Assembly: GCF_030547185.1 (NCBI RefSeq)
Contig: NZ_JAUOQR010000018.1
Coordinates: forward strand, 1 to 38,125
Source of the DNA: Neptuniibacter sp. 1_MG-2023
Lineage (GTDB): Bacteria; Pseudomonadota; Gammaproteobacteria; Pseudomonadales; Balneatricaceae
Length of the DNA: 38,125 nt
Reading direction: 5' to 3'
A model generated the notes under the pieces. That model had not been told where the DNA came from, ran no database searches, and saw nothing but the letters and a program-made list of their open reading frames with translations. Below, piece by piece: positions 8,010-17,135 of the stretch. How positions within the stretch are numbered: the stretch's first letter is position 1; every line of letters begins with the position of its first letter. Made by a program: the position numbers and the translations under genes.

Positions 8010-9429
8010 AATTTGGATTGTTGATGATGATAGGTCTATTCGTTGGGTCCTAGAGAAAGCGTTGTCTGCCGAGGGTTTGTACACTGAAGCTTTTGAAACT
8101 GCGGATTCTCTACTATCAAGATTAAGTAAAGATACACCGGATGCGATCATTAGTGATATTCGTATGCCTGGAACGGATGGCTTGCAGATGCTAGAGCGTA
8201 TCCAAGAAAGTCATCCAGAAGTGCCTATCATTATTATGACTGCACATTCGGATTTAGAGTCAGCTGTCGCTTCCTATCAAGGTGGTGCCTTTGAATATCT
8301 ACCAAAACCATTTGATGTAGATGATGCCGTTGCATTGGCGAAACGAGCACTTGCTCATGCGATAGAGCAACGCCAGCAAGTTGCGGAGCAGGTATTAGAA
8401 GATAATACGGAAATAATTGGAGAGGCGCCTGCAATGCAGGAAGTCTTTCGTGCTATTGGGCGATTGTCACAATCAAATATTACGGTTCTTATTAATGGTG
8501 AATCGGGTACAGGTAAAGAATTGGTAGCCCATGCTTTGCACAAGCATAGTCCAAGAAGAGAGCGACCTTTTATACCTTTAAATATGGCCGCTATTCCTCA
8601 TGATCTTATTGAATCAGAGTTGTTTGGTCATGAAAAAGGGGCCTTTACTGGTGCAGCTGCAGCACGCCGTGGGCGTTTTGAACAGGCGGATGGTGGTACG
8701 CTGTTTCTGGATGAGATCGGTGATATGCCAGCAGATGCGCAAACTCGATTGTTGCGAGTATTAGCTGATAGTGAGTTTTATCGTGTAGGTGGCCATACCG
8801 CAGTAAAAGTTGATGTACGTATTATCGCTGCGACACATCAGAATCTGGAAAAGCTAGTTGAAGAAGGGCGTTTCCGTGAAGATCTATTCCATCGCCTAAA
8901 TGTGATCCGTGTTCATCTGCCTACCTTGTCCCAGCGTAGAGAAGATATTCCTCGTTTAGCGAGGCATTTCTTAAAAACCTCTGCTGAAGAGCTAAGTGTA
9001 GAGCCTAAAATCCTGAATGCTGATACAGAAAGCTATATATGTAATCTTGCTTGGCCAGGTAATGTTAGGCAACTTGAAAATACTTGCCGTTGGTTAACGG
9101 TTATGGCAACAGGTCGTGAAGTATTGATTGATGATCTGCCACCAGAACTAATGGAGCAGGCGGGCGGAGAGCCAATTGCTGGAAGTAATTGGGAGCAGTC
9201 GTTGAGGAATTGGGCGGATCAGCAGCTCAGTCTAGGACAGCGGAATTTGTTAGATTCAGCCGTTCCTGCATTTGAAAAAATCATGATAGAGACTGCCTTG
9301 AAGCATACTGCAGGACGTCGACGAGATGCCTCAGAGCTGCTCGGTTGGGGGCGTAATACCTTAACTCGTAAAATTAAAGAGCTTGGTATGGATGATGAGA
9401 AAGGTGACTCTCAAGAGAGTGCGGCTTAG
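7993..9429 (+). CDS. glnG: Nitrogen-regulation response regulator NtrC
   Basis: NtrC activates sigma-54 promoters, including the glnA promoter seen at 5114. The receiver domain has the acidic cluster DDD at residues 11-13 and the phosphoacceptor Asp55 in SDIRMPG. The central AAA+ domain has the Walker A motif GESGTGKE, the sigma-54 contact loop GAFTGA, Walker B ([10 protein letters not shown]) and the arginine-containing sensor segments. The C-terminus carries a Fis-type helix-turn-helix ([19 protein letters not shown]). The length of 478 residues is normal. GGAG lies eight bases before the ATG, which sits inside the end of ntrB. NtrC boxes at 5004 and 6778 suggest it acts on both nearby promoters. 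Confidence 0.97.
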   Translation: MNLPCKIWIVDDDRSIRWVLEKALSAEGLYTEAFETADSLLSRLSKDTPDAIISDIRMPGTDGLQMLERIQESHPEVPIIIMTAHSDLESAVASYQGGAFEYLPKPFDVDDAVALAKRALAHAIEQRQQVAEQVLEDNTEIIGEAPAMQEVFRAIGRLSQSNITVLINGESGTGKELVAHALHKHSPRRERPFIPLNMAAIPHDLIESELFGHEKGAFTGAAAARRGRFEQADGGTLFLDEIGDMPADAQTRLLRVLADSEFYRVGGHTAVKVDVRIIAATHQNLEKLVEEGRFREDLFHRLNVIRVHLPTLSQRREDIPRLARHFLKTSAEELSVEPKILNADTESYICNLAWPGNVRQLENTCRWLTVMATGREVLIDDLPPELMEQAGGEPIAGSNWEQSLRNWADQQLSLGQRNLLDSAVPAFEKIMIETALKHTAGRRRDASELLGWGRNTLTRKIKELGMDDEKGDSQESAA

Positions 9430-9471
9430 GCGCTCTGCATAAACACTTATCTCATTCGTAGTTTTCTATAT

Positions 9472-9507
9472 AATCCCTGCACCTTAATTGTTGCGGGGAT
9501 TTTTTTA
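9472..9507 (+). terminator. Intrinsic terminator after ntrC
   Basis: ATCCCTGC (9473-9480) pairs with GCGGGGAT (9493-9500) around 12 bases, with one G-T pair, and runs into about eight T residues. It closes the ntrBC operon. Confidence 0.87.
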
Positions 9508-9702
9508 TGTTTGATATTGCAGTTTGTTCCCCTGAAGTAATAGATTGATATTCTGCTACTCATTTGAAATGAATGGTCCGAATGGCGTAGAGCACTTTTT
9601 TATCAGTTAGGGCAGTTGAAACATATGTATTCGAGATGGCTCCTGTCTTTGTCTAACGCTACACTAGGGCTGGGTTCTTAATTAAAATTTTAGAGTTACA
9701 AC

Positions 9703-10233
9703 ATGTCTAATGAAAACAGTTCGGCCAGCATATCCGATATAGATCCTCAGCATCGTACAATCGGTTTACATGTCGTACTTTTTGAACCGGAAATTCCGCC
9801 GAATACAGGCAATATTATCCGTTTGTGCGCTAATACAGGTTGTAACCTTCATCTAGTTGAGCCTTTAGGGTTTGATATTGATGATAAGCGTTTACGTCGC
9901 GCGGGCTTGGATTATCATGAGTTTGCGGCATTGAAGGTTCATAAAGATCTTGAAAGCTGCTTGGCTGAGATTCAACCGCGAAAAGTGTGGGCGCTGACGA
10001 CTAAAGGCAGTCGTACGCATGTGGATGCAGACTTTGCTGAAGGGGATGTGCTGTTACTTGGGCCAGAAACTCGAGGCTTACCTGTTGATGTGCGTGAATC
10101 CTTACCCGCAGATCAGTGGATTAAACTGCCAATGATGGCTGACAGTCGTAGTCTTAACCTGTCTAATGCCTGTGCTGTAGTTGTATATGAGGCTTGGCGT
10201 CAGTTAGGTTTTTCCGGTGCTGTGGACGCTTAA
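9703..10233 (+). CDS. trmL: tRNA (cytidine/uridine-2'-O-)-methyltransferase TrmL
   Basis: TrmL, a SPOUT-class enzyme, 2'-O-methylates the wobble nucleotide 34 of the two tRNA-Leu isoacceptors. Motif 1 ([17 protein letters not shown]) and the following [14 protein letters not shown] match E. coli TrmL almost word for word. Motifs 2 and 3 ([10 protein letters not shown] and [17 protein letters not shown]) form the knot that binds S-adenosylmethionine. The protein is 176 residues, about 20 more than E. coli. The extra N-terminal stretch is polar and there is no ATG or GTG closer to the conserved part, so the extension appears real. It stands alone between the ntrC terminator and a small unknown gene. 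Confidence 0.95.
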   Translation: MSNENSSASISDIDPQHRTIGLHVVLFEPEIPPNTGNIIRLCANTGCNLHLVEPLGFDIDDKRLRRAGLDYHEFAALKVHKDLESCLAEIQPRKVWALTTKGSRTHVDADFAEGDVLLLGPETRGLPVDVRESLPADQWIKLPMMADSRSLNLSNACAVVVYEAWRQLGFSGAVDA

Positions 10234-10275
10234 TCAGCTATAGTTGTTTTATACAGTCTTGGGTGGAGTTGCTCT

Positions 10276-10608
10276 ATGCAGCATGCTTTTATTTTTACTA
10301 AAATTGAGTCTTATATGGCTGAGTGCGAAGGTCAGGTTTTTCGTCTTGGTCTGCTCGATTATCGTAACCGCGATATTTCAATACTGGGCACTGCTGAGCA
10401 ACAGATTAATATCATGGCTATTCAAAATCAGGTATTTCCTATTGTTGTTCTATCGGATCAGATAGACATTAGCGGTGATGAGCGGATAGATATACCTGCT
10501 ACCGCTTTAGTTAGTATTGTACCTATTGCGGCGACGGCTATGCAGGGTGTGATTGACGCGGGTAAAGCGGAAGAGATTCTTCAAAGTCTTTCTTTAAAAT
10601 CATGTTAA
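10276..10608 (+). CDS. Hypothetical protein, 110 aa
   Basis: I do not recognise this family. TGGAG seven bases before the ATG supports the start. The protein is soluble and reads as a small alpha/beta domain with one long hydrophobic stretch (about residues 38-62) and a C-terminal helix. The gene starts 42 bases after trmL on the same strand, so it may be read from the trmL transcript. A second open frame, 10244-10465, overlaps it out of frame; that one has no ribosome-binding site and an odd leucine/tryptophan-rich composition, so I reject it. Confidence 0.6.
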   Translation: MQHAFIFTKIESYMAECEGQVFRLGLLDYRNRDISILGTAEQQINIMAIQNQVFPIVVLSDQIDISGDERIDIPATALVSIVPIAATAMQGVIDAGKAEEILQSLSLKSC

Positions 10609-10662
10609 AATGCGAAATTTGGCCAATTTATAAGCAATAGTTGAGTGCTGCTGGGTTTTTTC

Positions 10663-11541
10663 ATGATAAAACGCATCCTATCTTTTTTTACGCTAATAAT
10701 ACTGTGTGTCCCATTACCGGTGGCGGCAGTTAATGATGATGTTAAAAGCCTGTGCCAAGCGGTGGGGCGTAAATTGGCAAGTGTTTCTGAGAAGGAGTGC
10801 TTAAGTCATCAATATAATGAGCCTCGTTATTTTTCCGTTAACGGCCATGCGATCTTAGAAACTCATTTTCCTGCCCGTGATGGGAATGAAGGTGCACCTC
10901 GTATTTTATTTATTGGCGGGATTCATGGAGATGAATATTCCAGTGTGAGTGTCACCTTTAAATGGCTGAATACGCTTCATAAACATCATAGTGGTAAGTT
11001 TGATTGGTATTTTTTACCTGTCCTTAATCCTGATGGTTTATTGCAGCGTAAATCTACCCGAGTGAATGCCAATAAAGTCGATTTAAATCGTAATTTTTTA
11101 CCGGCACCAGAATTCCCAGAACCCTTAGTGCATTGGCAAAAGCAAGCTAAAAAGCGACTACGTTACTATCCGGGGCATCAGCCTTTAAGTGAGCCAGAGA
11201 GTCGTGTGATACATGAGCTTATTGATAGTTATAAACCTACAGTCATTGTGTCGGTACATGCACCTCACGGTATTCTTGATTTTGATGGTGGAATTCAACC
11301 GCCGAGAAAGCTAGGGCCTTTGCACTTGCGTCAGTTGGGTACTTATCCGGGTTCCTTAGGTAACTATGGTTGGTTTGTGAAAAATATTCCAGTCGTGACT
11401 ATTGAGCTTCCTTACGCAGGGATTATGCCGAAGAAAAAAGATATAGATAAAATGTGGACAGATCTTGTGGGTTGGCTTAATTATAAAGTTAAGCGTAAAG
11501 CAGCAGCTGTCGCAACAGCCAAGGGTGAGATTGGATTGTAA
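10663..11541 (+). CDS. Secreted M14-family zinc carboxypeptidase (MpaA-like)
   Basis: This looks like an M14 carboxypeptidase of the group that includes the murein-peptide amidase MpaA. The zinc motif GGIHGDEYSS supplies His and Glu. NPDGLLQRKSTRVNANKVDLNRNF holds the substrate-binding Asn-Arg pair, given here only by its ends: NPDGLL and DLNRNF. SVHAPHG gives the third zinc ligand, and TIELPYAG carries the catalytic glutamate. With the ATG at 10663 the protein begins with a clear signal peptide (basic MIKR, hydrophobic core, PVAA-type cleavage), so it should act in the periplasm. MpaA itself is cytoplasmic, so the exact substrate, probably a murein tripeptide, is inferred. A GTG at 10645 would add six residues but has no ribosome-binding site. 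Confidence 0.8.
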   Translation: MIKRILSFFTLIILCVPLPVAAVNDDVKSLCQAVGRKLASVSEKECLSHQYNEPRYFSVNGHAILETHFPARDGNEGAPRILFIGGIHGDEYSSVSVTFKWLNTLHKHHSGKFDWYFLPVLNPDGLLQRKSTRVNANKVDLNRNFLPAPEFPEPLVHWQKQAKKRLRYYPGHQPLSEPESRVIHELIDSYKPTVIVSVHAPHGILDFDGGIQPPRKLGPLHLRQLGTYPGSLGNYGWFVKNIPVVTIELPYAGIMPKKKDIDKMWTDLVGWLNYKVKRKAAAVATAKGEIGL

Positions 11542-11584
11542 GAGCGGGACTGATGATACTGCTAGGTACTATTTTGTTAGATAT

Positions 11585-11624
11585 AAAAAAAGAGCCGTAA
11601 TTTTACAATTAGGCTCTTTTTTTT
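11585..11624. terminator. Bidirectional terminator between the M14 gene and secB
   Basis: A long hairpin, AGAGCC with GGCTCT extended by TAATT/AATTA, is flanked by A residues on the left and eight T residues on the right. It can stop the rightward peptidase transcript and the leftward secB transcript. Confidence 0.88.
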
Positions 11625-11638
11625 AAGCGTGCTAAAAC

Positions 11639-12121
11639 TTAGTGCTGCGCTTCAGATGCTTCTTGCTGTGCTTGAGCCATCTGTTGAGCATATAAAGCAT
11701 CAAAGTTAACAGGTGCTAGCATTAGTGCAGGGAAGCTGGCTTTGATAACCATTGCATCGATAGCTTCACGTGCATAAGGGAATAGAATGCTAGGGCAGAA
11801 TGCGCCAAGAGTATGGTGCATCTCTTGCTCACCTAAGCCTGAAACAGCAAAGATACCGGCTTGTTGTAGTTCAACCAAGAAAGCCGTTTTCTCATCGTTT
11901 TTAACAGTTACTGTTAGCGTTAATACAACTTCAAATGCATTTTCACCCACTTGATTTGTTTGGGTGTTCATCTCTAAACCAACTTCTGGCTTCCATGGGC
12001 TCATGAAAATTTCAGGTGAGTTAGGCGATTCAAAAGAAGCGTCTTTAATGTAAACTCGCTGAACCGCAAATTGTGGTCCCTGTCCTTCTTGTGCTGCTGT
12101 GTTCTGTTCGTTATCGGCCAT
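11639..12121 (-). CDS. secB: Protein-export chaperone SecB
   Basis: SecB is a cytosolic tetrameric chaperone that keeps precursor proteins unfolded and hands them to SecA. The match runs through the whole protein: [14 protein letters not shown] near residues 18-31, the LTVTVKN strand, and the [18 protein letters not shown] segment that forms part of the client groove. The length of 160 residues is typical. AAGGA lies seven bases before the ATG. It is the last gene of the yibN-grxC-secB operon, a gene order shared with E. coli. Confidence 0.97.
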   Translation of the reverse strand: MADNEQNTAAQEGQGPQFAVQRVYIKDASFESPNSPEIFMSPWKPEVGLEMNTQTNQVGENAFEVVLTLTVTVKNDEKTAFLVELQQAGIFAVSGLGEQEMHHTLGAFCPSILFPYAREAIDAMVIKASFPALMLAPVNFDALYAQQMAQAQQEASEAQH

Positions 12122-12144
12122 GTTAGTTCCTTTGCGTTTTATAT

Positions 12145-12402
12145 TTAGTTGGCGTTTATCAATGCATCTAATTTGCCTTGGCGCTCAAGGGCAAATATTT
12201 CATCGCAGCCACCAATAGGCGTATCACCAATGAAAATTTGTGGAACGGTACGACCGCCGCTTAATTCGGTCATCTCTTGGCGCTTAGCTTGATCGCCATC
12301 CACTTTTATTTCTGTGTAGTTAATCTCTTTGTGTTCAAGTAACTTTTTGGCGCGAATACAAAATGGGCACCACTTTGTTGTATAGATAGTTACATCTTTC
12401 AT
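12145..12402 (-). CDS. grxC: Glutaredoxin 3
   Basis: This is a small glutathione-dependent thiol-disulfide oxidoreductase that can reduce ribonucleotide reductase and glutathionylated proteins in the cytoplasm. It is a single thioredoxin fold of 85 residues. The active site CPFC is at residues 12-15 after TTKW, the cis-proline is in TVPQIFIG, and the glutathione-binding GGCDE follows. It sits one base after yibN and 23 bases before secB, so it is the middle gene of an operon. Confidence 0.96.
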   Translation of the reverse strand: MKDVTIYTTKWCPFCIRAKKLLEHKEINYTEIKVDGDQAKRQEMTELSGGRTVPQIFIGDTPIGGCDEIFALERQGKLDALINAN

Positions 12403-12403
12403 A

Positions 12404-12823
12404 TTATTTACTTTTTATTATAGGAAGGCTTTGACTCTTCCATTCAGTCATACCGCCAGATAGGCGAACCGCATTTTCAAACCCTGCTGTTTTTAACTTA
12501 CGCGTCGCGCTACCGGCTGCTTGGCCTAGATTGCATACGACTATAACAGGGCGTTGCTGGTATTTGGAAAGCTCATCAATTCTGCGATCAAGATCTGCAA
12601 GAGGGATGTGCTTCGCACCAGTAATATGGCCAGTAGACCACTCTTTTTTAGGGCGAATATCTAGAACGACAGCATTTTCTTTATTAATGAGGCTAGTTGC
12701 TTGAGCAGGAGTGACAGCCTTGCCTGATTTACTGCGCTCATAAAAAAGGAACATGCCTAGCGTTAAAACCCAAGCTGCAACCATAAGAGGGTGGTTGCTG
12801 ATAAATTCGATAAATTGGTCCAT
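12404..12823 (-). CDS. yibN: Membrane-anchored rhodanese-domain protein (YibN-like)
   Basis: An N-terminal membrane segment (about residues 9-28) is followed by a single rhodanese domain. DIRPKKEWSTGHI is the usual entry motif, and VVCNLGQAAGSA holds the active-loop cysteine, which should carry a persulfide; the domain should therefore face the cytoplasm. Its client is unknown. I chose the ATG at 12823, which gives MDQFIEFI, the start seen in E. coli YibN. A GTG at 12844 would add seven residues without a better ribosome-binding site. The gene leads the yibN-grxC-secB operon and diverges from gpmI, as in enteric bacteria. Confidence 0.88.
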   Translation of the reverse strand: MDQFIEFISNHPLMVAAWVLTLGMFLFYERSKSGKAVTPAQATSLINKENAVVLDIRPKKEWSTGHITGAKHIPLADLDRRIDELSKYQQRPVIVVCNLGQAAGSATRKLKTAGFENAVRLSGGMTEWKSQSLPIIKSK

Positions 12824-13062
12824 TACGTATCCAGATGAGGCCACTTAAGTTAGGGCCGATAAAAAACTAAGGATGCTATTGATCCACTAAAAGTGGGCAA
12901 TAGTATACCTTGCGTTTTTTGACGGTATAAGGGGAGATGTAGAGGAAAGTGTCGAATTTTGATTATTTATTGCTTTCCTCTTGTTCATTCATGGCGTTGT
13001 TGGGGCTTTCACAGTAAAATTATGAGCCATTTTATTATCGTTAATTACAGAATTTGGCAGAT

Positions 13063-14613
13063 ATGACACAAAAGCGCGCAACGAAAGCACTGATTATTCT
13101 TGATGGTTATGGCGTTGAAAGTTCAGAGTCATCCGCTATTCAAGCAGCGAATACACCTGTTTGGGATAAGCTGCTATCAGATAATCCTAACTCAAGAATT
13201 CAAACATCAGGTTTAGCGGTCGGCTTACCTGATGGCCAAATGGGTAATTCTGAAGTAGGTCATATGAATATTGGCGCTGGGCGAATTGTTTATCAAAACT
13301 TCACTCGCATATCTAAAGCGATAAATGATGGTGATTTCTTTGAAAATAGCGCTTTAACTAAAGGTATGGACGCTGCTATCTCTGCTGATAAGGCCGTGCA
13401 TATTCTGGGCTTACTGTCCCCTGGTGGCGTACACAGTCATGAAGAGCATATTTTAGCCTTGGCTGAGATGGCCGTTAAACGTGGTGCGAAGCAGGTATAT
13501 ATACATGCCATCTTAGATGGTCGTGATATGCCGCCACGTTCTGCTAAACCATCCATTGAGCTGACGGAGGCTAAGCTAGCTGAATTAGGTGTTGGTGCTA
13601 TAGCTTCCGTAGTCGGGCGTTATTACAGCATGGACCGTGATAACCGTTGGGACCGAGTGCAGTTGGGTTATGATGCAATGACATCAGATAAGGCTCCTTG
13701 CAAAGCCTTGAGCGCATTAGACGCGTTAGCTGATGCTTATGCGCGTGATGAAAATGATGAGTTTGTTCAGGCGACAGTGATTACTGATAAGCAAGGATTG
13801 CCGGTGGGTGCTATTAGTGAGGGCGATACGGTTATTTGTGCTAATTTTCGCCCCGACCGTGCACGTGAAATTACCCGAGCGTTCACTGAAGGTAGTAGCT
13901 TCGCTGGTTTTGAACGTGCTAAACATCCGCAATTATCTAGCTTTGTAACTTTGACCCAATATGCAGCCGATATTGATGCTGACTGTGCTTATCCGCCGCA
14001 AAAAATTACCAATGATATAGGTGAATATCTATCTGGATTAGGTAAAACTCAGCTTCGTATTGCTGAAACTGAAAAGTATGCGCATGTAACGTTTTTCTTT
14101 AATGGTGGAGAAGAGGATAAGTACCCTGGAGAAGATCGTATCCTAGTGCCTTCCCCCGATGTTGCTACTTATGATTTACAGCCAGAAATGAGTGCTCCTG
14201 AAGTGACTGCTAAATTGGTTGAAGCGATTAAAAGTGGTAAATATGATCTGATCGTTTGTAACTTTGCTAATGGTGATATGGTTGGGCATACAGGCAAGTT
14301 TGATGCGGCAGTGAAGGCGTGTGAGGTTGTGGATGAGAGTGTGAAGCAAGTACTCGCAGCCTTAGAAGAGGTGGGCGGTGAAGCCTTAATTACAGCAGAT
14401 CATGGTAATGTTGAATTAATGGTGAACCCCGAGACTGGGCAGCCTCATACCTCCCATACTAATTGGCCTGTTGCGCTTATCTATGATGGACCAAGGAAAA
14501 ATAGTTTAACCTTATCGGATGGGGCATTATGTGATTTAGCTCCGACCATATTGGCGATGATGGATCTTGAAAAGCCTGCAGAGATGAGCGGCAATTCATT
14601 GGCATCGTTTTAA
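13063..14613 (+). CDS. gpmI: 2,3-bisphosphoglycerate-independent phosphoglycerate mutase
   Basis: This manganese enzyme interconverts 3- and 2-phosphoglycerate in glycolysis. The N-terminal metal site is ILDGYG. The phosphoserine is in [14 protein letters not shown]. The second domain shows [10 protein letters not shown], and the metal-binding ends [16 protein letters not shown] and ITADHGNVE close the alkaline-phosphatase-like fold. From the ATG at 13063 the protein is 516 residues, the usual size; a TTG at 13054 would add three residues and is less likely. It starts the gpmI-envC-ctpA-yibQ block, an order shared in part with E. coli, though a terminator-like hairpin separates it from envC. 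Confidence 0.97.
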   Translation: MTQKRATKALIILDGYGVESSESSAIQAANTPVWDKLLSDNPNSRIQTSGLAVGLPDGQMGNSEVGHMNIGAGRIVYQNFTRISKAINDGDFFENSALTKGMDAAISADKAVHILGLLSPGGVHSHEEHILALAEMAVKRGAKQVYIHAILDGRDMPPRSAKPSIELTEAKLAELGVGAIASVVGRYYSMDRDNRWDRVQLGYDAMTSDKAPCKALSALDALADAYARDENDEFVQATVITDKQGLPVGAISEGDTVICANFRPDRAREITRAFTEGSSFAGFERAKHPQLSSFVTLTQYAADIDADCAYPPQKITNDIGEYLSGLGKTQLRIAETEKYAHVTFFFNGGEEDKYPGEDRILVPSPDVATYDLQPEMSAPEVTAKLVEAIKSGKYDLIVCNFANGDMVGHTGKFDAAVKACEVVDESVKQVLAALEEVGGEALITADHGNVELMVNPETGQPHTSHTNWPVALIYDGPRKNSLTLSDGALCDLAPTILAMMDLEKPAEMSGNSLASF

Positions 14614-14623
14614 GTTGTAACTG

Positions 14624-14652
14624 AAAAAAGGGATAAAATATTATCCCTTTTT
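14624..14652 (+). terminator. Intrinsic terminator between gpmI and envC
   Basis: GGGATAA (14630-14636) pairs with TTATCCC (14641-14647) around four bases, with A residues before and five T residues after. It ends only 15 bases before the envC start, so it probably attenuates rather than fully blocks readthrough. Confidence 0.8.
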
Positions 14653-14666
14653 CTTTAGAAAATTAT

Positions 14667-15809
14667 ATGTTGCGCGTTCTCGTTCTTCTTAGTTCGTTGG
14701 TCTGTTTTGGACTACTTGCTTCGGCTCTTCAAGCAGCTGACAAGCAAGTTTTGACTGAAAAACAGATTAAACAACTTTCCTCTCGAATCTCTTCGCTACA
14801 AAAAAATATGCGTCAGCAGGAGGGAGAGTCTCGTCAATTGAGTGACGAACTGAGAAAAAGTGAGGTTGCTATAGGTAAACTCGCTCGCCAAATTCAGGTT
14901 TTAGATAAGCAGTTGAGCGGCTTAGGTGAGCATGCTGAAGATTTAGAAGAGAAAAGGGATGCTCTGAAGGCAGAACTGAAAAAGAGAGCTGACCTGATCG
15001 AACAGCAGGTGGCTCAGCAGTATAAAATGGGTAATCAAGCTCGGTTACAGTTGCTGCTGACACAGCGAGATCCGGAAACCTTGGATCGAATGATTCGCTA
15101 TTATGATTTTATAAATGATGAACTGCGTAATGATATGCAGGCGTTTACAAAAAAATTAGCTTTACTTAGTGGTACAGAGCGCGAGCTGACCGAAACTGAA
15201 AAGAAGATGGTCTTAAAACGTGATGAATTGAAGAGCGAAGTGACTGCGCTTCGGACATCAAGAAGTCAGCGGAAAGAAACTTTAGCGCAGTTGCGTAAAA
15301 CCCTTTCGTCAGATGAGCAGCAGCTTAAACAACTCAAATTAGACCAAAAAAGATTGCAGGCGGTGCTGCGTGAAATTGAGAAGAGTCTTAATTTTTCGAG
15401 TTTAATTAAAGATGATAAGAAGTTTTCTCAGCTTAAAGGTAAGTTGCCTTGGCCGTTAAAAGGTAAGGTTAAGCAGACTTTTGGCTCTGTCCGTAATAAT
15501 ATCCGTTATGATGGTATATGGATCAATGCTAATGAAGCCGCGCCGGTTAAGGCTATACATCATGGTCGAGTTGTTTTTTCGGATTGGTTGCGCGGGTATG
15601 GTCTAGTGTTGATCATTGATCATGGTTCTGGCTATATGAGTCTTTACGGTTACAACCAGAGTTTACTGCTTGAAACAGGTGATTGGGTTTCCGTGGGTGA
15701 TACTGTTGCAACTGCTGGTAATAGCGGTGGCCATGAAGCAAGTGGGCTCTATTTTGCTATACGTTACAAGGGTAAGCCAAGTAACCCTCAGCGTTGGTTA
15801 AGTCGATAA
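14667..15809 (+). CDS. envC: Murein hydrolase activator EnvC
   Basis: EnvC sits in the periplasm at the division site and switches on the amidases AmiA and AmiB through the FtsEX complex. A signal peptide (residues 1-23, ending LQAA) is followed by a long coiled coil rich in Lys, Glu, Gln and Leu (about 28-240) and a C-terminal LytM/M23 domain (about 270-378). The LytM domain keeps the fold motifs (PVKAIHHGRVVFSDW and LIIDHGSGYMSLYGYN), but the final histidine of an active M23 enzyme is replaced in SLYGYN, and the first zinc ligand is absent. It is therefore an activator and not a hydrolase. The gene is followed within 18 bases by ctpA. Confidence 0.93.
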   Translation: MLRVLVLLSSLVCFGLLASALQAADKQVLTEKQIKQLSSRISSLQKNMRQQEGESRQLSDELRKSEVAIGKLARQIQVLDKQLSGLGEHAEDLEEKRDALKAELKKRADLIEQQVAQQYKMGNQARLQLLLTQRDPETLDRMIRYYDFINDELRNDMQAFTKKLALLSGTERELTETEKKMVLKRDELKSEVTALRTSRSQRKETLAQLRKTLSSDEQQLKQLKLDQKRLQAVLREIEKSLNFSSLIKDDKKFSQLKGKLPWPLKGKVKQTFGSVRNNIRYDGIWINANEAAPVKAIHHGRVVFSDWLRGYGLVLIIDHGSGYMSLYGYNQSLLLETGDWVSVGDTVATAGNSGGHEASGLYFAIRYKGKPSNPQRWLSR

Positions 15810-15827
15810 TTGATAAGGGAATGGATT

Positions 15828-17135
15828 ATGAAGTCAGTGTTTATGTCTGGCGGGTTAAAAAACAGTCTTATAAGCATAGCTATGAGCGGATGTTTGTCAT
15901 TATCTGTCATTGCTGCCGAAGCGCCTGTTCCTGATACTGAAGAAGTTAAAACCGAAAAAGTTTTGCCACTTGATGAGTTGCGGTTGTTCACTGAGGTTTT
16001 TCAGCGAATCAAGTCTTCCTATGTAGAGCCTGTTGATGATGCGCAATTATTAGAAGATGCATTGCGCGGCATGATTGCTGGTCTTGATCCCCATTCCGCT
16101 TATTTAGAACCAAGCGAATTTGAAGATTTGCAAGCTCATACAAGCGGTGAGTTTGGAGGCCTAGGTATAGAAGTTGGAATTGAAGATGGTTTTGTCCGTG
16201 TCATTACACCGATCGATGATACACCTGCACAGAGAGCGGGAGTTAAAGCGGGAGATCTAATTACTAAGCTTGATGATCACGCTGTGCAGGGGATGGATCT
16301 AAGCAAAGCTGTAGAGTTAATGCGCGGCAAGCCGGGTAGCAAAATAATTTTAACTGTAGTGCGTCAAGGGGAAGATAAACCCCTTGAGATTGAAGTAATA
16401 CGGGATGTGATCCAAGTTGCCAGTGTTAAAAGCCGGATGCTCGATGACAATATAGCCTATTTGCGCGTATCACAGTTTCAGGTCGATTCAGGTAAAGAGG
16501 TTAATAAACACCTTAAGCGCTTAATGAAAAATGATCTAAAAGGGGTGGTTCTGGATTTGAGAAATAATCCAGGGGGCGTGCTTCAGGCCGCTGTTGATAT
16601 TGGTAATACTTTTTTAAATGATGGGTTGATTGTTTATACCAAAGGGCGACTCCCTGATTCTGAACAACGTTTTGGCGCAACGCAAGATACATTAGTACCC
16701 GATCTGCCGATGGTTGTATTGATTAATGGCGGCTCTGCTTCAGCTTCAGAAATTGTCGCAGGTGCGCTGCAAGATCAAAAACGGGCGATTATTATGGGGT
16801 TGCCTAGTTTTGGTAAAGGTTCAGTTCAAACGGTACTGCCGTTGACCAAGGAGCGTGCACTAAAACTGACTACTGCTCGTTATTACACTCCTGCAGGACG
16901 TTCGATTCAAGCGCAAGGTATTAAGCCTGATATAGAGGTAAAAGATGCGGATATTACTCTACGGGATAATGGCCCTGAATATTTGAAAGAAAGAGATCTA
17001 AGTGGCCATTTAGAAAATGGTGATGAGGGTAAAACTGATATGTCTGATGCTGATGTGGCAGGGCTTGCCGCTCAGGACTATCAACTTTATGAAGCGCTGA
17101 ATCTGTTAAAAGCTCTAGTGATCGTACAGAAGTAA
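15828..17135 (+). CDS. Carboxy-terminal processing protease (S41 family, CtpA-type)
   Basis: This is a periplasmic serine protease that trims C-termini of envelope proteins, including hydrolases of peptidoglycan in some species. It has a signal peptide, a short helical region (LFTEVFQRIKSSYVEP), a PDZ domain (about residues 95-175; GGLGIEVG and RAGVKAGDLI are visible) and the protease core. GGSASASEIVAGAL contains the catalytic serine and SFGKGSVQ the lysine. The ATG at 15828 is chosen because AAGGGA lies seven bases upstream; the frame itself opens earlier. At 435 residues it is a CtpA-size protein and lacks the long extensions of Prc. It overlaps the next gene by one base. Confidence 0.93.
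   Translation: MKSVFMSGGLKNSLISIAMSGCLSLSVIAAEAPVPDTEEVKTEKVLPLDELRLFTEVFQRIKSSYVEPVDDAQLLEDALRGMIAGLDPHSAYLEPSEFEDLQAHTSGEFGGLGIEVGIEDGFVRVITPIDDTPAQRAGVKAGDLITKLDDHAVQGMDLSKAVELMRGKPGSKIILTVVRQGEDKPLEIEVIRDVIQVASVKSRMLDDNIAYLRVSQFQVDSGKEVNKHLKRLMKNDLKGVVLDLRNNPGGVLQAAVDIGNTFLNDGLIVYTKGRLPDSEQRFGATQDTLVPDLPMVVLINGGSASASEIVAGALQDQKRAIIMGLPSFGKGSVQTVLPLTKERALKLTTARYYTPAGRSIQAQGIKPDIEVKDADITLRDNGPEYLKERDLSGHLENGDEGKTDMSDADVAGLAAQDYQLYEALNLLKALVIVQK

Noticed and set aside
10244-10465. Open frame overlapping the 110-residue gene
   Set aside because: It has no ribosome-binding site, and its leucine/tryptophan-rich composition is what the neighbouring frame of a real gene produces.
14667-15809. 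EnvC as an active M23 endopeptidase
   Set aside because: The zinc-binding histidines of active LytM enzymes are not all present (SLYGYN in place of a His-containing motif), so it is an activator.
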